DNA of 64,000 nucleotides from Galaxea fascicularis (GCA_948470475.1 OX419338.1:35399595-35463594), one strand, 5' to 3'. Counted from the first letter of the stretch, positions 23,501 through 31,993 are shown. The notes: generated from the letters alone by a model not told the origin. Numbers and translations: made by a program.

Positions 23501-26500
23501 GCATAGATACCACAGTTTTGCCAAATTCAGATGAGACCAGCATCCCATGCTTCACTGTTAAAACAATATCAATGGTGAACAAGCTTAGGAGTCAGCTTGC
23601 ATTGAGTTGTTACAAGGTGGGTGTACTGTCAGTGCTTGTAATTTGCCGTGGGTAAAATATACAGCTTACAGTCAGGGCTTCTGATAGGGTGCAGAAAAAA
23701 TGGGAAATTATGCAACATTTTCAGTACAAATTATGTGGCAAGAAGAGTCTATTATGTGGTAAATTATGCAATTTTTTGAGGTCATTTCACATTGTTTTAC
23801 CAGGTTCGAGAAGAGGAAAATCACTTTTATGCTGTTCAACAGACAATACTATTGGATTGTAAAGGAACACTTAAGCATCTATATAAAAATCAAATACAGT
23901 CCAAGCTCTAGTAAGCAACCAGCCCGAGAATTGGAATGTTTGAAGCTGTACAATGTGCATACTTTGATCCATTCCCGACAGATCTGTACGTTTTCAACTT
24001 GTGGGTTTGTTTTGCAGTTAAAAACCATTTCAAGATTTGTTGCTTGCCACTTTTATTTCTTTTGGCATTCTACTTGTGAAGAGCCACTTCGAGGCGTTTG
24101 TCCACCACAGACTTTTGAAGATGATCGATTACAATGTTAAGTTAAAGTGCAAACAAAACATCCGACCATCATCCACATGAAAGGTAACTTCAGGGTATTT
24201 TCATACCCTCTCTTTTGCATGCAGTAATATTCACCATGAGGTGAGATTGTTTCTTCTCTGTCAATGCAACAGTGGATGTTTGTTTTCAAGGGTTTGACAA
24301 AAGAAACTACATATTTTCACGGTCTTCACTCGCAAGCGAAAAGTCGATCAATCAAACTTCCAACATGACAAAACAGGGATTATAGTTCATGAATATATTG
24401 TCAAATTTGATTTAATAATTATAATAATAATAATTATAATGATATTTATTTATACTGTGCAAATTCAATGTAAGTTTCCAAATGCGCCTTGCAATCCTTA
24501 CAATTCTAAATTCTTTATAATTATTAAAACAAATTACAATTTTTACAATTCTCACATCAAATCAAATGTTGTTTTTTGAGGATAGGGGAAAACCGGAGTA
24601 CCCAGGGAAAAACCTCTTGGAGCAGAGTAGAGAACCAACAAACTCAGTTCACACATGAAGCAGAGTCCGGGAATCAAACCTATACACATTGGTGGAAGGC
24701 AAGTGCTCTCACCTCTACACCAACCCTGCTCCCACAAAATCTGATTTGCTAATTTACATAAAAGCATGGTATAGTCTGTACCAATAGGCAATTGCCTAAG
24801 GATCGAAATCATGCCTAGGCCCCCAACACACATGAAAATGCTAGTAACCATAAATCCAATTCTTTAATCTTTGTCTTTGCTTTAGCAAATCTGTTTTGAT
24901 CAAAATCATACAAGTGATCAACAAAATCCTGGGAGTCTAATTTTTTTCATCATGATTATGATTGTGTTAAGTCCAGGAAAATATCCATGAGCCCTTCTCC
25001 CCCAACCCCTCTGAAATTCTAAGTTTGCTCCACACTTTTCTTTTACAACTTTTCCTTTTGCTTCTAATGTGCAATAACACTGTCCTGTTAATACTAAAAT
25101 CATGGCTGGTGATAGCCAATCAGAATTGAGATTTTTGTCATAGTTATGTGCAACACTGTAGCAGTAGAAACATTATCTGATACACAATCCTTAAAACGGA
25201 CAGTACTTACAAGGGAAGCTCTTCAAATGATTTGACAGAATGCAGCGGCGAGTTTGGATTATTTCGCTGGACCTCTACTTCATTTGTAGTTTGAACAAGT
25301 TTGTTTCTCAGGACTTTTAGTAGGAGTGAAGACTCTGCAATAGCAGTCGCTGAATTTTCTGTTAGAAGCGAAAAACAAAATGTTGAAAAGTTTGGGCGCA
25401 TGATGGTTAAGTTTAGGAGAAACTCTCCTTCGTGTACTTGTGGCATCCTTGCATGCTTCATGATACAAGGAGGAATCGTTCGGGCTTTATGCTTTAAATT
25501 GTCAATTAAGATAGGATAGGTCAAAACCACCAAGTTCTGATGTTTATACCATTATCTTCCTCTTTAGCAGCCAGTTTTTTGTCAGAAGGTGAAACCGTGG
25601 TACCAATTTTCAACTTGTCAACCTGAAAGACCACAAGGTTATCAAGTTTTAAGAATAACAGTCATAATATTACTCTCATCATAGGTTTCTAACTCCAAAT
25701 GGGCATCACTGCCACATCTACAGCTTTGCCACTAAGAACAACTCAGATCTTTATTATTTTTATTCATTTCTCTTTGTACACATATGTCTATGATAAAAGT
25801 ATTCTTAGCCAATCCGTCTCAATAATGCCAGTATACATTTCAAACCATTCGCCAAAACCTTACTGTGGGGCAATCAATAGCAGCTCTCTGATAGCCTTGC
25901 AGATTTTGCCAATATGCTACCACCATGGTGTAAAACTTTTTTTTTACTGCATCAGAAATGAAAGTTTTTTAGGCACTTTGGCAGGCATGCATGCTGTCTC
26001 TACAAGCCTATTTGCCTGGTTGAAAAAATCTTGAGAAAGGAAAATTTTACCCTGCAAAGGAACTCTTCGCACTTCATCCAATCCACATGCATGTAATTCT
26101 AGGAAAGTTTGGTGTTAGGCGCATTTGCAACACAACATGCACTTACTTGTCCAGTTATTTCTTTCCCCTGTTCGTTGACCTTGGCTGCCCAGTCTTCTTC
26201 TTCTGCCATCACTGTGTTCAAAATCACCAAAACAGAAAGTTTGGGTTAATGATGGTCCACTTTAGGTGAAACTCTCCTTCATGTACTTGTCATGTCCTTG
26301 CATGCTTCATGATAGATTATTAAGGAGGAATAGTTAAGGCTTTATTCTTTGCCTATTAACAGAGGATAGTTTAAAACTACCAAGTTATGATGTATATACC
26401 ATTATCTTCCTCTTTAGCAGCCGGTTTTTCATCAGAAGGTGAAACCGTCATGCCAACTTTCAACTTGTTGACCTGAAAGATCACAAGATTATCTAGTTTT

Positions 26501-29500
26501 AAGAATAAAAGTCATATTACTCGTCACAGGCTTTTAAATCCAAATGAGCATCACTGCCACATCTAACACTAAGAACAACAACTCAGATCTTCATTATTTT
26601 TATTCATTTCCATTTGTACACGTAGGGCTGTGATAAAACCATTCTTAGCCAAGCCGTCACAACAATGCTTATAGTATACATTTCAAACCATTCTCCCAAA
26701 TGGTGTGACATTAGAAGCCTGACAATAAATAGCAGCTTTCCGACATAATGACGGCCTGCATATTTTTGCTGTGCCACACACGTTGACCAGCGGCCTTGTT
26801 GTTGTTACAAGCGCATGCACACCATAAAATACAAGCAAGGCTGCGCACATGGTGTGCCTGGCCTTGCAGCTTGTATTTTACCACCATGTTGATTAAAAAG
26901 AAGTTTGAATCTCTGTACAAGACACAACAGATTGGTGACGAGGATTCTCCGCTGTGAAAAGAAACAGTTTGAACTTCCGCCATCATGCCAAAGACAAAGA
27001 TATCAGTACCACTCCTGATAACCCTTTAAGCAGCCAGTGTGAGGGCATAATTAGCAGCCCAGCAACAACATGCAGGCGTTATCCCCTTCGACCACAAAGG
27101 CCCCTAGAGAGACTTGACTTATGTTTTTTATGTATTTTAATGTTTCTGGTGATATCTCTTAGCGTGCAAGGACCAGGCCTTGATCATCAGATGGTATTGG
27201 TTGACCTTCCAGGAATTATTGGGGTATGCATGTCAGTCATGCTAGCTTATTCAAAATATTCTGGTAAATGTCACAGTTGAGAACTTCTGGAAATTTGAAC
27301 TGGGGCTGACTCAAAATCAATTAACTACCAAGTTCAAGACAGATTGGGTGGGGGAGGAATGCTATGCCACACATGTTGACCAGCGGCCTTGTTGTTGTTA
27401 CATGCGTGCACACACCACGTGCATGGCCTTACCTGTATTTTACCGCTATGTTGATTAAAAAAGAAGTTTGAATCTCTGTACGTGACACAACAATTTTGTC
27501 GTTACATTACCAAATTCTAGTATAATTTTTTTTACTACATTAGAAATGAAAGATTTTTGTAACACTTTGGCCAGCATGCATGCCATCTCTACAAGCCTAT
27601 TGGCCTATGGCACTCAATATACACAGTTGTGGCTGAAAAAATCTTGAGAAAGGAAAATTTTACATTTCAAAGGAACTTTTTCATACTTCATCCATATGCG
27701 TTTCTAGACAGACGAGGGAAGTTTGGCATTGGGTGAGTTTGCAACAAACATCCACTTACTTGGCCAGTTATTTCTTTCCCCTGTTTGTTGACCTCAGCAG
27801 CCCGGTCTTCTTCTTCTGCCACCACTGTGTACAAAATCACCCAAAAAGAAAGGAAAGTGCAGCTTATACAAACAGACTGGTGTTACGGAGGTTTTAGGTT
27901 CAATTCCTGTCTGGGACTCTGATTTCTTTTCAGTAATGTCCTTTCGCCCGTTGCCACGCGACTAGCATATCATCATTCTCATGGGCATATTACACCATTA
28001 CCATCATTAATAATCATTATCATGTCGGAGTCACATTTACATTATCGAGCCCGCAGACCAGTGGGACACTTTGTATAAGAACCTAGATAAAGAGCCTAGC
28101 TCACCAGGGGTTCCTGTAGCTCAATGGTTAGAGCATCCGACCGGTGTTACGGAGGTTGTAGGTTCAATTCCTGCCTGGGACTCTCGTTTCTTTTCAGTTG
28201 TCCTTTCGCCCGTTGCCAAGCAACTAGCATATCAGACAGAGTATATTATATTACCCTGAATTAAGGATAATGGAATGCATGATACAGCATTATCCCAAGA
28301 ATTGAATGAATGTTGATACTTCACTCATGTGTGAACAACACATTTGTTCTGAAGAACAAGTCACATTTTTGTACATGTTTTTCTGCAGAAGCGATACTAT
28401 ACTTAAATAAAGGATGCTCACAGTTGTGATCATACACCCACCACTGTAATTTATGCAATTGTCTAAAGAAACCTGAAAAAAAAAAAAAATTCAGGACTTT
28501 AACAGGGTTTTAACCTGTGACCTCACGAAACCCATGCAATGCTCTAACCAACTGAGCTACAACTGTATGAAGCCACTGGTGTTGGGAGCAGAGATTAATG
28601 CGAATGACCTATATGAAATAAATCATATTTGAACTGCAGAAATGAAATCAATTGCGTAAAGAGCATATGAATCCACATTATTGACCTGCTTCCAATGTCA
28701 GTGGCTTCATAGCTCATTTGGTTAGTGCATTGCACTGGTATCACACGGTCATGGGTTCAAACCCCGTTGGAGTCCTGAATTTATGGACAATATAGAGCAT
28801 CACAGGAGGAGATGTTGGCCAAAAAAAACCTAAATGACAGATTTCCCAACTTTTCCATATACTTCAACTCGTGAAATGGCTACCCTTTTATATGCCTGAA
28901 GCCTGAAAAAGGTACCTTTTTAGGTGGAGCCTCCCCATATAGGCCATCACAGGGAGTACCCCACCGGAAGGGAACAGACCAAATTGATGACCATCAGTTA
29001 CATAGTTACTGTTCTTTCCTGTATGCCTTCAGCATGGTTCAGTATTAGCAATAAATAGTAATAGTGAGTGCAGTTTTGAGCACATTAAAGTCAAACAAAT
29101 CTGTGAAACAAAATTGGGAAAGAGTTCCACACAGCCCCATTATATTCATTATACATGCATCACTGTCATACTAACCCTGTCCCAAAAACAAGTAGAGTTT
29201 GAGTCACAAAATGCATGATTGTATATAATTATTAATGTATGGGGCTGTGTGGAAATCTTGCCCAAAATTGGTATGTTAGATGGAAAATTTTTCTCTTCTT
29301 TCTTTGTTGAAGTTTGGGCTTAATCCCTCTGAGCAGTCACAGGCTCCTTGTTAAAGAAGCTAATAGGTCGGTAATGTCATTTTATATAATAAGCGGATCA
29401 TGTTTACTGTAGGTGATGTCGGCCAACACTAGTGACCGATATGTCAACCAACACTCAGTCGATATGTTAGCTGACATATCAACCGGGTGTCAGTTGAGTG

Positions 29501-31993
29501 TTGGTTGTATATCAGTCAAATATTGGTCGCATGTCGATCAATATGTCGGCTGATACTCGACTGCTATTCGGTCAAAATCTAATACCGTACTTTTGAGCGT
29601 CAGTGTATTTGGCTAATAATGTCGGTGATCTGTCGGTGAACTATCGATGAACTTCTGGTTGACTGTCGGTACATTGGGTAGTATAGCTAGTGGCTTTAAA
29701 ATGATTCACAAGTTTTATTTGTCCTGTCTACACCAACGTACTCACCTAGAGTTAACAATTATTACAAAAATAATGGGCATGACAAATAACTGTCATTATT
29801 TTGACCGCTGGGAATATTCTTCAACATTTCATCCGTCACACCATGCATTTATTATTACACCCCTTCTTTAAAAACTTTGTAGGACCTTTTAATAAAGTAA
29901 TTAGATGTCTGGAAAGCCTGAACCATCTTAATTGGTTAATTTAACAGAGTTCAAAAATACAGTTGATCAGGCATAATGCACCTACCAATGTCCCAGGGTG
30001 GGGGGTGGGCTACCTATAGGGATTTTGACAACTCAAATGATAAATCGGCAGTTAAAATTGATAACAAATTAACCGAATCCTTTACTTGTTTGCCGGTGTA
30101 AAGCAAGGTTGCAAGTTGTCACCTACTCTGTTTAGTTTCTATCTAAGTGATCTACCAAAATTCCAAAATATGGCGGGTCCAACCAACGTTATGCTAGGTG
30201 ATAGATCTACAAATTGTCTCTTATATGCAGACGATCTAGTGATCTTCTCTAGATCAGAAAAAAGTCTTCAAATAATCCTTAATAAGCTGGAATCCCCCTT
30301 CTGTGAAAATGATGATTTAAGTGTAAATTTAGACAAGACAAAAATTATGATTTTTAATAACTGTAGTAAGTCTTGAAACAACTACTTGTTCAGATACAGC
30401 ACTGATGAACTGGAAAATGTAAAATCTTATAAATATCTTGGACTCATAATGAGTCCTTTTGGAAACCTTTATCTCGCTAGGCAAGAGTTGAAGAAAGTTG
30501 CACTTAAAGCACTCTATAAATTACGAAAAGAGATGGGAAACCATGACTTCAGAGAAAATTTAAAATTAACAATGAAGTTATTTGATCCACTGATATCTCC
30601 CATACTCTTTTATGTGAGTGAAGTGTGGGGGATTGATTGCAATGGGAAATTAGAAAAGGATCCAGCAGAATGAGTTCAAAATAAATTCCTAAAGTGGTTG
30701 CTGGGAGTTAATATATACTGCAATAACAATGCATGCAGGACTGAGACAGGAAGGTTCTGGTTAACCTTAACCAAAAATGAAAGCAAATCATAAAAAATTC
30801 ATCGGAACAGATAGGATTAGGAGAACTCTGGATAAAAGCACACTATGCAGACATAGGAATAATAAACATGATCAGGCAATGACTTAAGGCTATCGAATTA
30901 CAAAGATGGCTAAGTGAAATAAATAATGACACCAGAAAAGACGCTAACCAAAGCAACAAAATGAGAACTTACAGGTTATTCAAAACGATAGACAATTACA
31001 AATGTGAAGACTACCTACATCAAGTTACCAATATGCGATGTCCCACAGAATAGCTCTAGCAAAACTGTGACTTAGCAACCACAAATTAGCTATACAGATA
31101 GAATGTTATTCAAGACCGTTCAAGAAACCTGCAGAAAGAATTAGCGGAAATGCTAAAATACAAAAACTAATAGCAAAACATATATTCAAATGCTTTGAAA
31201 AAAGGAAAGGGGAAGATGGCAAAAAGTAAATACTCTAGGACTTAATCAATTAATAACTTATTAGCCATATATATTTTTGTTGTCTGTAATTTTTAGTTAT
31301 TTGGAAATTGCAGTTGATATACTATTTATTGTATAAAACTCCAAATAAAAACATGTCTGTCTGTCTGTCTGTCCGTCTACTGCAAAACAAATAAAAGTTG
31401 CGATAAATTTACATAATAAAGTACTGTATAAGGTAATCTCCTAATCTCCCTGGGGGGGGAGGGGGGTACTCGAGATTTCAAGTGATGGGGAAGATCGAAG
31501 GATTTTTTTGGGTACAGAAATCAAATTTGGGAAGTATTTGTTTGGGTAGCTTGATTTGAGTAGGGATTTTTTTGAGGTATTAAAAAGAATCGGTAGTGCC
31601 CTGGCGTAGTTCTGCGAATAAAGTTCAAACAAACGTGTTTGGTCCAGGGATTTTTTTCAGTTTTGCTGGAAGCCCTAGGGATTTTTTGGGGTCTTAACTT
31701 TTGGCTCCATTCGATCATCCCCGTCACCTGAAATCCCGAGTACCCCCCCTCCCTCCCCGCCGGGGTAATCTCTGCAGAAAACTTACCTGAATTTGCTCGC
31801 CGAGGAACACGTCTGTGACTCACATATTCCCAATTCTGTGGCAGTAGAACCGTCATTATGGCTTGAATTCTAGCCAAATCGATTTCGGGAACATCGATCA
31901 TAACCTAGTTATGAACACCACCATTCTTTTACAGAGACCAAAAAGCATTGGAAAACAATAGTTAACAAATAAACTCACTTGAACACGGAACAT
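2366..31993 (-). CDS. DDX19: DEAD-box ATP-dependent RNA helicase, DDX19/Dbp5 family, divergent
   Basis: Homologue of DDX19/Dbp5, the helicase that remodels mRNPs at the cytoplasmic face of the nuclear pore during mRNA export (known for the family). Fourteen exons were joined by GT-AG borders and phase: 31979-31993, 31787-31904, 27760-27824, 26400-26472, 26147-26211, 25550-25622, 25211-25358, 21530-21622, 9421-9523, 8450-8564, 6854-7031, 4337-4574, 3868-4047, 2366-2554. Together they give 1653 nt, or 550 codons. The core is clear: NPNSPLHSVKSFEELPL, Q motif GFNKPSKIQ, P-loop GTGKT (K231), DEAD (329-332), TTNVCARGIDVEQ and RTGRFGK. Oddities are PTYES for PTYEL, AIPGT for a GTPGT-type motif Ib, SPT for SAT in motif III, RRISRTGR for HRIGRTGR, and a premature TAG. 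The first two exons are unlike any DDX19 N-terminus I know; their inclusion rests on phase alone. A conventional start is the ATG at 26209 (MAEEEDWAAK), giving 459 codons against the usual ~480. One intron holds the 10.8-kb foldback element. Confidence 0.85.
2642..2870. repeat. Dispersed repeat (CCCTTTAAA family), copy 1
   Basis: Contains 'aattctcataacc', 'gtgatcatatcctgaattc' and flanking 'ttaaccctttaa'-type ends shared with 7526-8095 and 60404-60612. Non-coding, in the last intron. Confidence 0.55.
2945..3591. mobile_element. Non-autonomous DNA element with long TIRs rich in GACGTTAAAGTCGTC
   Basis: The left end 'ggccgtatttatgctagaga' is answered by 'tctctagcataaaaacggcc' at the right end. 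Several inverted and direct copies of 'gacgttaaagtcgtc' follow just inside (2962-3010, 3395-3515, 3541-3572). The open frame at 2939-3169 lies over the left TIR and is not a gene. Flanking AAT on both sides could be a 3-bp target duplication. Confidence 0.75.
3868..4047 (-). CDS. DDX19: Helicase exon 13 (motifs IVa-V)
   Basis: Exactly 60 codons, from TRKAVSWLAEKM through ALLSGEITMEQR to TTNVCARGIDVEQ. Bounded by 'tattccag' and 'gtaatt'. Motif V is intact and this exon is closely conserved to DDX19. Confidence 0.92.
4337..4574 (-). CDS. DDX19: Helicase exon 12 (motif III, start of RecA2)
   Basis: Encodes LPKDCQMLLFSPTYGDEVMK, then IKQYYVVC and GQCIVFCQ. Family proteins have SAT where this has SPT (361-363). 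SAT couples ATP hydrolysis to unwinding in DEAD-box enzymes, so the Pro is notable. Donor 'gtaagt', acceptor 'tatccag'. Confidence 0.92.
4620..5097. other. Intronic sequence with degenerate short repeats
   Basis: Contains near-duplicate phrases 'aatttacgcaaa' and 'acggtc.gtatcagtg' (4729-4820) and thymine-rich 'ttttccctga' phrases (5030-5085). No gene or complete element is supported. Confidence 0.4.
5098..6457. mobile_element. 1.36-kb non-autonomous element with ~100-bp TIRs
   Basis: The left end 'ccccatttacccgcataaaa' followed by 'ggcaccctaaatttttggca' is mirrored at the right by 'tgccaaaaatttagggtgtc' and 'tgcgtgtaaatgggg'. The interior includes a nested foldback at 5398-5825 and an inverted GTGGCTACGGAGCTAC / GTAGCTCCGTAGCCAC pair. 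Open frames inside (5165-5431 plus, 6058-6294 minus) show no recognisable domain. Confidence 0.7.
5398..5825. repeat. Nested foldback repeat with ~130-bp arms
   Basis: The left arm (5398-5535: 'cacaaattaatgagt', 'gctgaaagccactcattggg', 'ggggcattaccccttaaatc') is the inverse of the right arm (5690-5825). A loop of about 150 bp lies between. The phrase 'agctgaaagccactcattgg' pairs with 'ccaatgagtggctttcagct'. Confidence 0.75.
6854..7031 (-). CDS. DDX19: Helicase exon 11 (motifs Ib and II)
   Basis: Encodes TRGQKVTDHILFAIPGTLLD and ends VLDEADVMIAL..QDQSIRIHK. DEAD is intact (329-332). AIPGT replaces the GTPGT/TPGR-type motif. Donor 'gtgagt', acceptor 'caaaag'. Confidence 0.92.
7158..8141. mobile_element. 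TA-flanked element, Tc1/mariner-type ends
   Basis: The left end 'ccgtcgaacctgtattaagc' and the right end 'cttaatacaggtttgactg' are inverted. Each is bordered by TA (7156-7157, 8142-8143), as in Tc1/mariner-mobilised elements. The unit contains the nested inverted repeat at 7526-8095 and no transposase. Another internal copy of the 'gaccgcttaata' phrase lies at 7452-7465. Confidence 0.65.
7526..8095. repeat. Nested inverted repeat (CCCTTTAAA family), copy 2
   Basis: 'tctccttgtaatatcaatgc' near the left end pairs with 'gcattgatattacaaggaga' near the right end. 'agagtggtcatgagaattaa' and its complement follow. Same family as 2642-2870 and 60404-60612. Confidence 0.7.
8450..8564 (-). CDS. DDX19: Helicase exon 10 (motif Ia)
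   Basis: Encodes AICLSPTYESALQTGQVAEK and KFCPDIKIGYAVQGEK. The family consensus is PTYELALQTG. The donor used here, 'gttgaa', is weak but is the only one that restores GEK-V-TRGQK across the next exon. Confidence 0.88.
8640..9060. repeat. Intronic repeat with hairpin
   Basis: Includes the inverted pair 'cacttaatgtatg' / 'catacattaagtg' (8920-9003) with 'cctcgg' and 'cctcggg' inside. The plus-strand open frame at 8810-9010 runs into this hairpin and shows no domain. Confidence 0.5.
9421..9523 (-). CDS. DDX19: Helicase exon 9 (motif I / Walker A)
   Basis: Encodes NNMIVQSPYGTGKTAV and VLSMLSRVDATKN. GTGKT is intact, but the preceding QS of the family (SQSGTGKT) is PY here. Clean borders: 'aacttcag' and 'gtaagt'. 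Confidence 0.92.
9824..9886. repeat. Small hairpin MITE next to the foldback element
   Basis: 'atccaaccttgttcccaggg' is answered by 'ccctgggaatgaggttgat'. It ends 6 bp before the 8-bp target duplication of the large element. Related to 1889-2010 and 39009-39062. Confidence 0.65.
9901..9964 (+). repeat. Left terminal inverted repeat of element 1
   Basis: Reads GGTAACTACTTGGTGTAGGC, then CACCCATATAGTGGTCCGGG and a second TGGTCCGGGCGGTTAC. The left end of element 2 (33420-33483) matches it almost base for base. The right end of element 1 lacks ~9 bp of it (TACACCAAG). Confidence 0.88.
9965..13461 (+). repeat. Left minisatellite arm of element 1
   Basis: About 3.5 kb of tandem TACTTAGCCATCCTTAGCCG (20 bp, itself two 10-bp halves sharing CTTAGCC). 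It is interleaved with a 30-bp variant built from TACTTACACATCC, TTACACATCC and TTAGCGG. Local blocks of ~90 bp recur (for example 10437 and 10527). Divergence rises toward the core (12640-13461). Confidence 0.95.
13462..15861. other. Core (spacer) of element 1
   Basis: Unique-looking 2.4 kb between the arms. 13465-13805 is homologous in inverse orientation to the core of element 2 (36432-36957), so it belongs to the transposon and not to the host. 15060-15430 is a G-rich stretch loosely like 36150-36300. Open frames (14297-14545 minus, 15586-15771 plus) have no recognisable transposase motif. Confidence 0.7.
15862..20575 (-). repeat. Right minisatellite arm of element 1, with 820-bp higher-order repeats
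   Basis: About 4.7 kb of the same unit in inverse orientation (CGGCTAAGGATGGCTAAGTA). A marker variant 'gcataggatg' occurs at 16451, 17271, 18091 and 18911, exactly 820 bp (41 units) apart. Neighbouring variants (gcaaaagatg at 17331, 18151, 18971) keep the same spacing. The distal ~0.7 kb (19860-20530) instead carries the 'gtgtaaggatgtgtaagta' variant typical of the left arm. Confidence 0.95.
20534..20718 (-). repeat. Duplicated right terminus of element 1
   Basis: The terminal block (GTACGGCTAAGTAGGGCTAA through CACTATATGGGTGC) is present twice in tandem with a period of ~92 bp. Only the outer copy reaches the TAGTTACC end. Confidence 0.85.
20727..21529. other. Intron sequence, nothing recognised
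   Basis: Ordinary AT-rich intron between the foldback element and the next helicase exon. Overlapping open frames at 21163-21584 on both strands have no motif and overlap the real exon edge. Confidence 0.5.
21530..21622 (-). CDS. DDX19: Helicase exon 8 (Q motif)
   Basis: Encodes SEQLLRGVYDMGFNKPSKIQ then ETALPMLLADP. The Q motif and upstream aromatic are intact. Borders 'cttacag' and 'gtgagt'. Confidence 0.92.
21640..24410. other. Long intron, no exon supported
   Basis: No domain-bearing frame was found. The longest frame (23766-24140 plus, 124 codons) is Phe/Cys/His-rich without motifs and sits in repeat-like sequence with repeated 'aaattatg' phrases (23700-23770). Confidence 0.45.
24412..24460. 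repeat. AAT-type microsatellite
   Basis: Runs of ataataataat and attata, next to the SINE-like repeat at 24567-24735. It may be that repeat's tail or insertion site. Confidence 0.6.
24567..24735 (-). mobile_element. tRNA-derived SINE-like repeat, copy 1
   Basis: On the minus strand it starts GGGAGCAGGGTTGGTGTAGA and has GAGAGCACTTGCC, CACCAATGTG and a degenerate B box (GGTTTGATTCC), then a unique tail. A better preserved copy lies at 48794-48966. B box plus A-box-like GTGGTGAGAGC suggests an RNA polymerase III SINE. Confidence 0.7.
25211..25358 (-). CDS. DDX19: Helicase exon 7 (N-terminal linker before the core)
   Basis: Encodes SSLLLKVLRNKLVQ, TNEVEVQRNNPNSPLHSVKS and FEELPL, matching the DDX19 segment that precedes the Q motif. 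Donor 'gtaagt', acceptor 'ctaacag'. Confidence 0.9.
25550..25622 (-). CDS. DDX19: Helicase exon 6 (second copy of exon 4)
   Basis: Encodes VDKLKIGTTVSPSDKK then LAAKEEDN; 73 bp. Paralogous to the exon at 26400-26472. Charged, likely disordered. Confidence 0.85.
26147..26211 (-). CDS. DDX19: Helicase exon 5, likely ancestral first coding exon
   Basis: Reads MAEEEDWAAKVNEQGKEITG. The pattern D-W-A-x-x-V-x-E-Q resembles the DDX19 N-terminus, so the ATG at 26207-26209 is the best conventional start. Phase also allows read-through from exon 4 (EEDN-V-MAEEED). Confidence 0.8.
26400..26472 (-). CDS. DDX19: Helicase exon 4 (first copy)
   Basis: Encodes VNKLKVGMTVSPSDEKPAAK then EEDN. Same size, phase and borders as 25550-25622. 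Confidence 0.75.
26769..27500. repeat. Internal duplicate inside the longer unit
   Basis: 26769-26935 and 27362-27490 share 'gttgaccagcggccttgttg', 'ttgattaaaa' and 'gtttgaatctctgtac'. This is a second, smaller duplication within the first unit. Open frame 26954-27280 lies between and has no motif. Confidence 0.7.
27760..27824 (-). CDS. DDX19: Helicase exon 3 (duplicate of exon 5 with start codon changed)
   Basis: Reads VAEEEDRAAEVNKQGKEITG. Identical length and borders to 26147-26211, but the ATG is GTG, so it cannot be a start and must be internal if used. Its phase fits the exon at 31787-31904. Confidence 0.65.
27882..28235 (+). mobile_element. Two tandem tRNA-derived SINE-like copies
   Basis: The tRNA-like part of the second copy (28109-28183) has 'tagctcaatggttagagc' and B box GGTTCAATTCC. 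Both copies share 'tgttacggagg', then 'tgggactct' and a tail 'cctttcgcccgttgccac/aag'. The first copy (27882-27965) lacks the A-box half. Confidence 0.7.
28491..28781. repeat. Head-to-head pair of tRNA-like SINEs (foldback)
   Basis: On the minus strand, 28491-28582 carries 'tagctcagttggttagagc' and a degenerate B box. On the plus strand, 28698-28781 carries 'tagctcatttggttagtgc' and GGTTCAAACCC. Both end in 'agtcctgaa' and start 'cagtggcttcat', making arms of ~85 bp around a 115-bp loop. Confidence 0.7.
29125..29254. repeat. MITE (TTCCACACAGCCCCAT ends), copy 1
   Basis: 'ttccacacagccccat' at the left and 'atggggctgtgtggaa' at the right are perfect inverts, with 'catgca' palindromes inside. 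A second copy split by nested sequence is at 40496-41442. Confidence 0.85.
29405..29660. repeat. Degenerate tandem of a TCGGT/GATATGTC motif
   Basis: Repeated short phrases 'gatatgtc', 'tgtcggt', 'tcgatatgt', 'cagtcgatatgttagctgac' over 250 bp. They look like a decayed minisatellite of ~10-20 bp units. No coding signal. Confidence 0.6.
30060..31376 (+). mobile_element. 5'-truncated LINE with reverse transcriptase remnant
   Basis: Open frame 30083-30376 contains GVKQGCKLSPTLFSFYL and the catalytic box LLYADDLVIFS of a non-LTR reverse transcriptase. After a TGA the same frame resumes with YKYLGLIMSPFG (30386-30673), then a second TGA and KFLKWLLGVN. Degraded 3' sequence runs to a (TCTG)n microsatellite at 31352-31375, a typical 3' tail of CR1/L2-like elements. 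The clade is uncertain. Not functional. Confidence 0.9.
31447..31762. repeat. Dispersed repeat (GGGGATGATCGAA family), copy 1
   Basis: G-runs and 'ttcaagtgatggggaagatc' at the left, 'gatcatccccgtcacctgaa' and C-runs at the right, form terminal inverts. It ends ~25 bp from the donor of helicase exon 2. Second copy at 32958-33215. Confidence 0.7.
31787..31904 (-). CDS. Putative upstream exon 2 of the helicase transcript
   Basis: Open exon with 'aactag' acceptor and 'gtaagt' donor, encoding VMIDVPEIDLARIQAIMTVL and LPQNWEYVSHRRVPRRANS. I do not recognise the protein. Phase 1 at its end fits the exon at 27760-27824. It could equally start a separate gene or an alternative first exon. Confidence 0.55.
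31979..31993 (-). CDS. Putative first coding exon (MFRVQ)
   Basis: ATG at 31991-31993, five codons, then donor 'gtgagt'. An upstream ATG at about 32081 is out of frame and would terminate in the next exon, so it would act as a uORF. No DDX19-specific signal here. Confidence 0.45.

Larger units (their letters stand above)
25395..27850 (-). repeat. Tandem duplication of a two-exon block in the helicase gene
   Basis: Unit B (about 25395-26245) and unit A (about 26245-27850) are collinear in exons and introns. Paired landmarks: 'ttaagaataa.agtcat' at 25652 and 26499; 'gagaaaggaaaattttac' at 26033 and 27645; 'cttcatgatag/acaag' at 25457 and 26307; 'tcctctttagcagcc' at 25558 and 26408. Unit A is longer because of extra sequence at 26720-27500. 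Exon lengths are identical in both units (65 and 73 bp). Confidence 0.9.

Noticed and set aside
23766..24140. 124-codon open frame as a gene
   Set aside because: No domain, odd Phe/Cys/His composition, no splice logic and repeat-like surroundings within the helicase intron.
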